Assembly: GCA_942486035.1 (NCBI GenBank)
Contig: CALNXK010000044.1
Span: forward strand, 1,336,001 to 1,400,000
DNA from: Porites lobata
Taxonomy: Eukaryota > Cnidaria > Anthozoa > Scleractinia > Poritidae
Reading direction: 5' to 3'
DNA length: 64,000 nt
The notes under the pieces were generated by a model. The model saw only the letters and a list, made by a program, of their open reading frames with translations, was not told the DNA's origin and made no database searches. Shown one piece after another: positions 55,401 through 64,000 of this stretch. Each line of letters starts with the position of its first letter. The first letter of the stretch is position 1. A program made the translations under genes and the position numbers.

Positions 55401-58193
55401 CTGCCTCAAACTTTATCGCGCTTATTCCAAGCATCTCGTTTAATTCTCCAAAAGTTGGCAAAGTGTTTTGGAGTTGAATTCTAGAGGACTGTATCAAAGT
55501 TCAAGAAAAGAAAAAGAAAGTGTTGTCTTGTGTTCCCGTCCTCGACAAAACGTGAAATTATAGGCTAAGAAATGTACAAAAAAAGTGTGATGCACATGCA
55601 GCATGCAAAGTTGTTGTTTTACAAATATAACCTATCACATTTTTGCCGTTCTCGTTGCCGTCGCGGTCGTCGTTGCTTTAAGCTCCTTAATATCATGCAG
55701 GGGAAGTAGGCTTGACGCATCAAAATGGAACGAGCGAAAACCGTGAGTGTTTTGGGCCAAACAGATTCAAACCCACTGACAACTTTGATCGTTCGAAACA
55801 AATGTGGGTCAAACCTATGACTGTTTTGGCCTAAAATGGCATTCGAATCAGTGACCGCTTTTGCCCACGTAGGGTAAAACTGTGAACTTAAGAGGAGCTC
55901 GGATTTTGCCAAGCTCATGGCTTTAGGGAAATAATCCTGTTTGCTCAGTTACTTTCATTTTACAAGTTTTAAGTTAATCATAGGGACCATGACGTATCTA
56001 CATAACAGAAGCTTATAGCCAGCATTAGACTGCTAGCAGTCCCTTTTCAGGCACGTAGTCGTGAAGTAGTATGTAAAAAAAACTAGGACCAGTGCTTCAT
56101 CACGTGTGATGAAGCACGAAGGCCGAGTTTTTGACGTGCAAATGCAAATGCAGGTGTTTGATCTCAGAAGAAAAAAAAGTTTGATCTCGGATGAAAAGCT
56201 GATGGTGTTTTATCTGGTGTCTTATTAGGTATCTGAAGATTGTTCTACCTGACTCAAATGGTCTAGAATTTGTTTTTTTTTTTTTAGCTTTTTGATTGCA
56301 CGAATAATTAATGAGTTTGAGAATGTCAAATAAGATTGGTAAGGCTGGAGAAACTAAACGAACCGAAAGGAGAGCTGGGTAGGGAAAAGAAAAAAGCAAC
56401 CCTCATACTCCTGCTTCCTCTCCAGTTTCCAATTAGTTAGAATTCTTTTCTTGTTTCCTCTTTCTTACGACGTTTGCTCGCTTGATTTGCTTGCCCGCGC
56501 AACAAAACTGAGTAACCGCTAGCATTCTACACTCTTTAAACCTTACCACGATCCACAGCCTCAAACACAGCATCGAAAAAATATGAGTTGTCAAAAGGGA
56601 CATTCTCGCGAAAATCATATTGAACCACAAGGTGACGACCACTGGAGAAAACATTACGGTCATAATCTCTCCCACAAAACTTCTTCAATGAGTTGCTTGA
56701 TGAACTTTTACCATCAAAGATCTGAAGAGTGGAACTGCCACACCCGCGGCCCAGGCTAAATGCCTTGATTCTCAATCTCACAAAGTATGCCTCGGGTACT
56801 GTTATCACCCAAGTACACATGATCTTAGTCGGGTAGTCCTGTGGGTAGAGTGGCGAGAAGAGGCTTCCTGATGAATTCGTGATGGGTATGATGTTGTTTT
56901 GACGTGGATTTTTGCACGCTCCCACGGCCGCTGAAAATTGAATGACAGTACAATTCATTAAGCTCTGTTCACACTAGCTTTTCTACATTCATAGCCAACC
57001 CCCTTCCCAGCGCCCCCCCTGCAGCACCTGCTTCTATTTTTTCTGAGGGGTTGGCGCAATTGTAGTTTAAAGCGCCAATTTTCATTTGCTTTTTTTTTTT
57101 CCGTACAGACAAAACTTTGCGCAATTTCGACACATTTCGTTCCCCAAAAAATTGGCTAACAAACCACAAACGAATGACTCGTCATACGAATAATGTAAAA
57201 TTACCAGAGTTGACATTACTTTTTGTGATCTCTCACGTATCCGTCTACTTACGGTGAGCTGTAAGCGCTCAGCAGTTAGCATTAGATCTCGTCGATCAAA
57301 ACTCCTTTAGACAATGCTGGAACATGATTTACAACCTGATTGTAATTTTTCTTTATTAGTTCGGCCTTACTAGATTTTGTATTAGAGGTCGTTTATTTTA
57401 TTTTATCTGATTGAGCCAGTTCATCCTTCTATAACGTAATACACTGAAATACTTACGGTTAGCGAGGACCTTGTAGCTTGCATGGAATCCTGGATACATT
57501 TTAGACATGTCAGCGACAAATTTCACGATCACATATGATTGGGTCGACACAATAACTGGAGGAAGGGAAGAACCACAGAATCTGCCAATTACCTCCCAAC
57601 GCCCTAGAGTTATGTATTTGCTCTGCTTAATTTCTACATAGTCAGTTTCACAGTTCTCGGATTGTTGTACATTAAATGAATGAAATGTTTTAACTGTACG
57701 ATAAATCCAGCCGGGCGATCAATACGCCAGGAACACTTGACGTTATTAGGGTAATGGAGAGGATATGAAAAGCTGGCAAATTCTCCCTGATCGTCTTCCA
57801 GGCTACTTTCTTTTCCTAAACAAGAATAGTTTGCAGGTCGCTCCTTGATAGTTTCATACGTGGCTAAGAATCCATTGTAAGAGGCGCTGCGTAAGGAATT
57901 ATACTCAACAAGCAAACTGTTCCCGTTGGAGAACACAACTTCCTCGGAGCGTCTGTTGCAGAATTTTCCAAGTGATATGAGTGTGGAATTTGCCGCATCA
58001 AAAACGTTTACAAAGTTTTTTTTACAATCTCCAAAATTTCTCCAAAATGTTAGCTTGATAAACTGCCCGATTGGTACCGTGATATTCCAAGTGCAGGTTC
58101 CATTTCCTGGAAATGAGGGAAAGCCAGGGGTCGAGAAAGTCAGTCCGTCACCATCCACTTGAACAATGCTGTTTTGTTTTGGGTCGCAAGTTC
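52269..58193 (-). CDS. Four-CUB-domain transmembrane protein, 3' part of gene (four exons)
   Basis: Proposed join (minus): 58,193-57,457, 56,930-56,547, 54,762-54,370, 52,444-52,269, about 560 residues. Every intron is phase 1, so single CUB domains sit on symmetric exons, the pattern of domain-shuffled extracellular proteins. CUB domains are roughly 110-residue beta-sandwich modules of secreted and surface proteins that bind proteins or sugars, often through calcium. Each of the four here has the usual four cysteines. The last exon supplies one hydrophobic segment, a basic KRCK stop-transfer and an acidic tail, predicting a type I membrane protein with the CUBs outside. The signal-peptide exon is not found and may lie beyond 58.2 kb. 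One frame break occurs in the first exon. I cannot name an orthologue. Confidence 0.85.
53034..54151. mobile_element. Pogo/Tigger-like non-autonomous transposon in the last CUB intron
   Basis: Left end CAGTGGAACCTCTCCATTAG, GGCACC; right end, inverted, GGTGTTCCCTGAACAGAGGT, TCCACTG. TA precedes the left end, CA follows the right (one change from TA). CAGTGGAACCTC ends are characteristic of Tc1/mariner pogo-type elements. The interior has inverted subterminal pieces (CTCTATTCAAGGGACA / AACCTCTATTCAGGGAACAC) and no transposase frame. Confidence 0.82.
54370..54762 (-). CDS. Exon with CUB4
   Basis: Acceptor TTTTTTAATTTTAAG precedes 54,762; donor A|GTAAGT is at 54,370/54,369. Contains ISCTEGYDD, GEFASYNYPLPYDDDVEC, SLSRSSDC-like SDCSDDYVEVRDGQ and LGKFCGADIPEP, ending PGFKASYKTKS. 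The E...Y and DDYVEV positions fit a calcium-binding CUB. Length 393 nt, phase 1 at both ends. Confidence 0.9.
54878..54992. mobile_element. Short foldback element in intron
   Basis: TGGCTGGATATTGGCCAAGT, TCG pairs imperfectly with CGAGTTCAATATCCAGCAAT, CTTG. Confidence 0.65.
55334..55692. mobile_element. Miniature transposon family M1 in intron
   Basis: Left AATAGGAAGCTTAAACAACA, ACGACGGCGACGAC; right, inverted, GTCGCGGTCGTCGTTGCTTT, AAGCTCCTTAAT. Internal GCATGCAAAGTTGTTGTTTT matches the M1 interior in reverse. Third M1 copy in the window. Confidence 0.82.
56092..56117. other. 26-nt perfect hairpin in intron
   Basis: GTGCTTCATCAC, GT, GTGATGAAGCAC: twelve pairs around a two-base centre containing CACGTG. 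Possibly a cruciform or the remains of a foldback repeat. Confidence 0.6.
56547..56930 (-). CDS. Exon with CUB3
   Basis: Acceptor TTCAATTTTCAG precedes 56,930; donor G|GTAAGG is at 56,547/56,546. The first two bases complete a Pro codon with the C from the previous exon, giving ...LANPAVGACKN. The domain holds LYPQDYPTKIMCTWVITVP, RGCGSSTLQIFDG and KKFCGRDYD, and ends FFDAVFEAVDR. Length 384 nt keeps phase 1. Confidence 0.9.
57457..58193 (-). CDS. Exon with CUB1 and CUB2; one-base frame break
   Basis: Acceptor TTATATCAG precedes 58,193; donor C|GTAAGT is at 57,457/57,456. CUB1 runs from TCDPKQNS to YNGFLATYETI, with GTCTWNI, FGDCKKNFVNVFD and GKFCNRR. CUB2 runs from YSCLGKESS through VKCSWRI to GFHASYKVLAN. 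After GFIVQLK the frame must shift. The other frame continues TFHSFNVQQSENCETDYVEI and RFCGSSLPP, which completes the domain, including the DYVEI calcium-site region. A five-A rather than four-A run at 57,688-57,691 would restore it. Confidence 0.85.
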
Positions 58194-58560
58194 CTGATAT
58201 AACTGTACATAAAAAATCCAAATATGTTTTTGCAATTTATAAAGCAAGTTTCATTAACTTCAGTTAGCAATTTCTGGTTGTTCCAGCTCAGGCCTACTCT
58301 GTGTCAAGCAACTCTAAGCTTTTGAGAGAGCGTAGCATTGTCTGACAAAGAGAAAGAGAAGGAAGAACTAGACTTTCGCTTAGTTAGCTCAGATAGCCGG
58401 TAAAATGCCGCTATGCCAAGTGGGAGCTAGATGTATCAAAAACAATTGTCTTCACTTGCCCCACAATGCAGCATTAACTCTCCCAATGTTGTTCATTGAG
58501 TACATTTTTTAAGAATCCAATCCAGGATTACATTTTTAATAAGTTTTCCTCGGATCTGTT

Positions 58561-59418
58561 TTTCGAAAACTCCGATTCTAGAAAAAAAAAACGGAAGTTG
58601 CATGGAAGTGAGGCTTGATAGCCCTCGCGGCAAATTTAAAATAACTAACATGGCGAACGATCAAGTCGATCTTACCTTACTCCTGAGGACATTCCTGGAA
58701 TCCTAGCTCTAGCTTTAGTGAAGAAGAGATAGAAAAATTGACCGTTGCTCAACTAAATGTTTGGTTAAAATGCCCCCGAATAAATCAAAATGGTTACATC
58801 ATCAAGCAAATCTGATTGTTTGTCGTAAGTTAAAACCATACCTACATAGGCCATCTCTGAGTCTGGGGTTGAGGCGAGAGGTTGTGAACAAATGAGAGCA
58901 TTCTCAGTGAGCCCCTTAGAACTTGAAAATTCGGCAACGGCATCGGCACATTTCCTGGTGTTCTAATGTATCAGTCGGAACGAACGTGGGAAGAACCGTT
59001 AAATCATCAGCAAATGCTTAATCAACGGTGGGAACGTTTTTTAGGGGTTTGCTGTATCACTCGCGGTTTTCCCCATTTTCCGTCAGGTCTTCATTGTCTC
59101 GCTAACTTTGCTTTTTATAGTGAATATTATCTCTGGTCAGGGTCATTATTTTTAGATTTTCATTGTTTCCAAGTTGTTGACCCTGAGAGAGCCGAATTTT
59201 GTATGAAAACATGTCTTCACCGCTAAACTTGTAGTTAAAAATAAAAAGCATAAACAGCTGATCGATCGCGCGAAGCCGGATGATGTACACCTAGTACAAA
59301 TTCAATTTTTGAAGCAAGGACCAGCTTACAAAAAAGAAGGACCGTATCCTAATAAATGATCTAATCAGCAATAAGTGAAAATATAAAACAAAAGAAGCAA
59401 CGCTGATTTTACAGTCGG

Positions 59419-59465
<47 letters not shown>

Positions 59466-59803
59466 GACCCTGAATAAGGAAGGCCGTGCCTTCCGAAATA
59501 TTGGTAAAAAATTGAATATATTCCCGACTGTAAAATCAGCCTTGCTTCGTTTGTTTTACACCTACTACACCTACCTTTCCAACAGTTCCTTTTCATTACC
59601 ATTTCGACTTATACGGAGTCATTTTAACCAACGCGCAATTTTTTTATCTCCTTTTCAATAAAGCTAACACCAGGACTGTCCTCTGGAGTATTAAAGATCG
59701 GCTTGATCGTCCACCATATTAATTATTTTAAATTTGCTGCGAGGGCTATTAAGCCTCACTTCGATGTAACTTCCGTTTTTTTCTGGGATCGGAGTATTCG
59801 AAA
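58561..59803. mobile_element. Foldback element whose arms both carry a SAP-like coding remnant
   Basis: Left TTTCGAAAACTCCGATTCTA, ACGGAAGTTGCATGGAAGTG, AGGCTTGATAGCCCTCGCGG is inverted at 59,721-59,803. Pairing goes on inward through ATGGCGAACGATCAAGTCGA (right arm ATGGTGGACGATCAAGCCGA). Left arm, plus strand, decays into FSEEEIEKLTVAQLNVWLKC; right arm, minus strand, into SFIEKEIKKLRVG. LTVAQLxxWLKC resembles the helix of SAP-like DNA-binding domains found at the N terminus of some transposon proteins. Stops abound. A central palindrome (GCTGATTTTACAGTCGG / CCGACTGTAAAATCAGC) lies at 59,403-59,541. Confidence 0.72.
59418..59462. repeat. (AT)n microsatellite
   Basis: Around twenty AT units at the centre of the foldback element. 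Confidence 0.95.
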
Positions 59804-59809
59804 GAAATT

Positions 59810-60485
59810 AAAAGTCCCATGGTTCTCATTAAGTGTTAAAGTAGACAGACAGCTATGATGTAAAAGTAGGTGGCTTGGTATGTTGAATCACCAGCCCTCT
59901 GGCGATTTTCGCCATTTTCGCCAATGCGTGCATTTCTGGACGTAAGTGGCAATTTCAGGCTTTCACTCTCTCACTTCGCCCTTTTCCTCCAAAGAGTAGA
60001 CGGCTCAAACCTCCAAGCAGCCGGTTTTTTAGCCGGCTGCCGACACTTAATGAGAACCCTGAAGTCCAGCATCAATTTTTGCATTGTAACAGTTTACTAG
60101 GTGTTCATCTTTGGGATCTGCGCCCAAAATCACGCACAGATCACGAATCGCAAAAATCTGGTTTAAATTTGAATCCGCGCGGAGTGCTGATTCTTTAGAC
60201 CTAAAATCGTTTTTAATTCTAGAAAAGAATCGCAATCCGTTCCTGGATTGAAGAATACGGATTTCAAGTTAGATTTCTCAAAAAAAAAACCCGCGCTTTT
60301 AGTTTGGAGAAAAATTCAATAAAACCTTGCATCCCGGCTCACACTCAAAGTGATCCCAACAATGACATTCTCCCCTTATATAGTAGGGTGGCTTAGTGCA
60401 AAATTTTGGCGAGATCTATACAGAGCGGACACAGCCCACAGCTACCTCTCGAAGATTTGTTTTGTGACGGTTCTTTAACAACCTT
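59810..60485. other. No gene recognised
   Basis: Short frames only; no domain, tRNA or strong repeat. Confidence 0.45.
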
Positions 60486-60489
60486 CCAT

Positions 60490-60800
60490 GATGGGCGCCC
60501 TGTGCTGAAAACTGTAATCCCTTGTTTTTTGCCATTTTTGATCTAAATATTATAAAAGGCATGTGTATGAAAAAAGAAACCATATTATCATTGAAAACAA
60601 TGACTAAAAAAAGTCAACTTAACGATAAAGCAATAATGATATACCACGCCGGATAGGTTCCCTGTGCTAATGTTTTTTGCCATTATTTTGACGAAAATCA
60701 CATGGAAGACATGTAAATGAAAAAAGATATTATATTACTACTGAAAATAATGACAGAAACAACTCAACTTTATGATATGGCAAGAAAACCCAAGGGAGAT
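60490..60800 (+). repeat. Two-copy diverged tandem repeat, about 165 bp
   Basis: TTTTTTGCCATTTTTGATCT and TTTTTTGCCATTATTTTGAC start the copies. Both continue with GGCATGTGTATGAAAAAAGA or GACATGTAAATGAAAAAAGA, CAATGAC/AATGACAGAAA and TCAACTT. Confidence 0.7.
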
Positions 60801-61259
60801 GTTTTCAGACGCGTACTCAGTTCAGAATATATGGCCTTTCAAGATGGCGGCTTTAAAGTGTCTTTACATGACTGTAAGTACATCATGCGAAATTGTGTAC
60901 AATTTGAATCACGACAGGCTTAAGTGAAATTTTAAGCTCTCCTTGGTGACAAATTTGTTATCGAAAGCAACATTTTCGTTTTACATTTTGTGGTTAATTT
61001 AATGATAGTAATAATAGCTTTTTTCCGTAGCGCTCATATCCTGAGCTCATGGGGCTTTACAATGTTAAAGAGGAGAATAAATGACATTCATGTATATCTC
61101 AAGCATGATACGAAATATATTAAAATCTATTTACAATTCACAAAGAACAAGAGAGGAAACAAAGATTCATATGGTACTTATTTTGCTATTTAAGTTTATA
61201 TATCATTATAATAAGTCATGCAAAAAACTGAATATACATTCTATAAGATAATATATAGA

Positions 61260-63380
61260 TTTAGCCAGGGCTAAAAGCGAAGCTCCAATTTTAATAAATT
61301 TATAATTTAAATCAAACAATAAACTTTTAATCCACAAATCATTTAACTTAAGGGCACATTCATGTGACTTTTGAGGGAAAGGCTAAGTTATTTTAGAGTG
61401 AAACATCTTACATCGAATTGATAACCTTATATGTACACCCAAAAAATAGCAAACATCTTCGATCACATTCAAGATCACAGTAGATTAGGCCTCGAAAACA
61501 AATTCTTGGAAAACAAATCACGCCAAATTTTTTTGCGTTCGACAGGTTTACTTTACAAATTCTTGCCAACAAATCTGGGGGTGTTTAAACCAACCTTTTA
61601 TAATTTTTATACACCACATTTGAGGTGAAACAGTACTATTTATCATACAGAGCTCGGACAGAATGCAGTATTTCACAATTTTTCAAGACAAATTGCACTC
61701 AGTCAATATTCAGGACGAGCCAAACCGTTCAAAAATTTCAGAAAATTTCCAAAATCACCCATACGGCCAGCTGGTTCTCGTTTCTATAGTGCAAGCTGTC
61801 AGTGTGGTCGAGTGTTTGAATGAACTTTAACAGAGTTACGCTTCAACATAATAGCGAATTTATTATTATTTGTTTTGTTATTTAATGGTTTCAGTTATAA
61901 CGATGTGTAATCTTATAAAGCGTTCGATACGCGCGACATTTTTGAGTACTCCTGCAAGTGATGGTCATGAACGATGAAAACAAACGCCACGGACAAGCGA
62001 TTAAAATTGCAAGAGAGACTACTAACAATCAAAAAAAGAGATATAATTCCGTGAGACATTTACAAAGACAACAATTTTCATTCACGAAGACAAGTATTAA
62101 AGTGTCTCTAAAAATCCTGAGTCTTTAAGCGTAAAGCTTAAGTTTATGTTTTAGCCGGCTTCCTGGCGCGGTGTTTACTGTTCTTGAAGGTGAACTCCTC
62201 GAAGCAAGAAAATCGCTCAAAGTTTTCTTTCTACAGCCAAATTTATAACTAAATATTCTTCGGAACGTTTTCTTTCTATTTGTGGTGAGCAAATATACCT
62301 GAAGGCTTTTTAAAGTTCTGTAAGCTTATATCAAACCTGATACTAGGTCAGATCATTGACTCAAATCCTGCAAACGTGCATAAACTTGCCGCATAAACTG
62401 TCAGCGTGAACTGTGCAAGACTTCATGAAACACAAACATCAAATACAATAATTACTTAGGCTTACCATTCGAGATTCAGTTCCCGGAAGCTAGCAGGGGA
62501 GGCCACAGTTGCTTGAGACTTTTAAACCCTCTTACGCATAAAAGCAAGGTGAAAAACGAAAACGATGCCCTCCGAAATCGAATTACCGAATTTTGACAAG
62601 CGACGCATTTCTCAACCAAAACCTAGTAAACAAACCAGCCATGAATAACAGAAGACTCTTGATAGCAGCTGTATTTCATTTTGTACCTCCAGAGGAAAAA
62701 GACAGTTAAAAACATCACAAGTTGACACAAAACTCTGTCAGCTTCAGCTGTCAAAGTAAACTACTTTCAAGATGCTGAATAATTTTTCCGCATAAACTCA
62801 CCTGTCAAATTTTGACCAATCAGAGTATAAAAATTGGACGTAGAGCTTGACCAACGCGTGACCATGGTAAGATAAGGTCTTCCCCGCCTGTACTTTTAAA
62901 AAAACTGGATGAATTTTCGCTTCCGAGGTCAGTTTGAAATCAAAATCCTAATAGTGCGGGGCCATAGTGACATAAACACAACATATTTGATATGAATCCT
63001 TGGAAAAAATAAACTTGAGCCTGCGATCATTTGAAACTGGTAATTTGTCAGCGGATAACTTTAAAAATACTCGACCTCGATGGGTCGACACTTGAGCCCG
63101 CGGTACGGTCAGGTGATACTGGTCAGCGGATGCCCTGTTTTGATAGCTGTCAATTGATCACAACATTGATGTGCAGCCTGTGCAATTAGTTTTCTCTTGG
63201 GCTCCCAAACTAGCTAAAAGTGTGAGAGAAAACATTGGTTTTCCTGTGGTGCGGACGGACGGCGGGCGGTCGGTCGCTGTACGGTCACGTGATTACCAAA
63301 TTTTCTGGGATGGGTAGATTTGCTTAGCAATGGGGCTCCGCCCACGCGCGCGCTTCGCGCGCGCGTGGAGCTCCGCTATT
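61260..63380. other. Probable decayed or non-autonomous element, termini uncertain
   Basis: The left edge has TTTAGCCAGGGCTAAAAGCG, AAGCTCC and the right edge GGAGCTCCGC, which may be inverted ends. The interior has no protein motif. Features such as GACCAATCAGAGTATAAAAA (62,814) and GGGCGGTCGGTCGCTGTACGG (63,263) look like dispersed repeat sequence. Extent and identity are guesses. Confidence 0.3.
63342..63368. other. GC-only hairpin with TTC(G) loop
   Basis: CCACGCGCGCGC pairs with GCGCGCGCGTGG around TTC: a 12-pair stem, or 11 pairs with a CTTCG loop. It lies just upstream of the LINE fragment, between GGGGCTCCGC and GGAGCTCCGC. Confidence 0.7.
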
Positions 63381-63394
63381 ATGTAGGATGTGCA

Positions 63395-64000
63395 GATATT
63401 AAAGACGTTTTACAAAAATATTGACTTACTCTCTAAAAATTTTCGTAAAAGATATATTTTCAGTCCTTTCTTTAAACTAGCTAAAAATGGTGACTTGCTC
63501 CAGTCTAGCTAATGGTAGTGAGTTCCACAGTTTAGGGGCGCGCACTTAAAAAGCCTTGTCCCTCTAAGTTTTCGTGAGTTTTCGAGGTTGTTCTAACAGC
63601 TGCTGAGATGCGGACCGAACGTTCCTGGAGTGCCTTTAATAACTAAGTCTGTCAGCTAGATAGCTAGGTGGAAGGTTATTATGTGACTTGAAAACTGACG
63701 AAAGCCGTTTAAAACAGCATGATAACTAACAGGAAGCCAGTGAAGTTTAAATAAAGTGGGCGTAATGTGTTCAAGTTTACGATTCTGGGTAACGATTCTG
63801 GAGGCAGTGTTATGAACATATTGTTAAAAGTTTTTTCAACTGCATTTTTCTACAAACGCAAAGCAGGGAATTGCGGTAGTCAATTTTAGATGTAATAAAA
63901 GGATGCATAGCAATTTCGCTAGACTCCTGTGTAACATACTTTGTTCCCACCTTTGATAAGTTCCTGAGCTGGTGAAACGATTATGTGCAAATATTGAGAC
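63395..64000 (-). pseudogene. CR1/L2-type LINE, C-terminal part of ORF2, truncated by window edge
   Basis: Reading the minus strand from 64,000, with frame changes: HLRNLSKVGTKYVTQESSEI, HPFITSKIDYRNSLLCVC, RKMQLKKL, QNRKLEHITPTLFKLHWLPV, NLPPSYLADRLSY, SRNVRSASQQLL and APKLWNSLPLA, ending near FKERTENISF. This is the reverse-transcriptase thumb and C-terminal region of CR1/L2/jockey-like LINEs (compare the family phrases LDYCNSLL, HITPVLKSLHWLPV, APPYLS and LWNSLP). Frame shifts and stops show the copy is inactive. The upstream RT core should lie beyond the window. Confidence 0.88.

Noticed and set aside
58840..58875. Short first exon for the CUB gene (ATG...GTATGG on minus strand)
   Set aside because: Only four codons before the donor, no signal peptide, and it lies within a transposon.

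Overview
This window looks like AT-rich, repeat-dense nuclear DNA from an animal, most probably an anthozoan cnidarian such as a stony coral. That is inference: it rests on phase-1 CUB exons with normal GT/AG splice sites, a Penelope-like element, CR1/L2-type LINE fragments, a tRNA-Ser-like SINE and many palindromic short transposons of the kind common in coral genomes. No bacterial-style gene organisation is present. Most short open frames are chance or come from repeats.

One host gene is well supported. On the minus strand between 58,193 and 52,269 lie four exons joined by phase-1 introns. They encode the C-terminal part of a membrane receptor-like protein with four CUB domains, one transmembrane segment and a short acidic tail. 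The first exon(s), with the signal peptide, were not found. The largest exon needs one extra A in an A run at 57,688-57,691 to stay in frame. Its introns and 3' flank are full of transposons.

Layout: 1-1,470 holds a tandem array with a unit of about 165 bp. 4,490-8,310 holds a degenerate Penelope-like element with an inverted partial second copy, embedded in TGAC minisatellites. 8,838-9,953 holds short foldback elements. 12,060-14,080 holds the 165-bp satellite again, inverted. 22,570-26,730 is a 9-bp GATGACTAG-type minisatellite. 27,223-32,015 is a 4.8-kb unit with matching inverted ends and a 6-bp direct repeat on each side; inside are oppositely oriented 140-bp satellite arrays, an 80-bp satellite, a short protein-like frame and a histone-type 3' stem-loop. 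32,670-35,040 is the 9-bp minisatellite again, inverted, so the 22-35 kb region is a large imperfect mirror arrangement.

From 37 to 44 kb there is a SINE and two sets of nested miniature transposons whose order of insertion can be read from restored target sites. 44,340-46,130 is the 165-bp satellite in plus orientation. 46.6-50.3 kb has a LINE reverse-transcriptase fragment and two inverted-repeat elements, one with a perfect 9-bp target duplication. 51.8-58.2 kb is the CUB gene. 58.5-59.8 kb is a foldback element whose arms both carry remnants of the same SAP-like coding segment. The right edge (63.4-64.0 kb) is the C-terminal part of a CR1/L2-like LINE on the minus strand.

The most unusual structure is the 27,223-32,015 unit.
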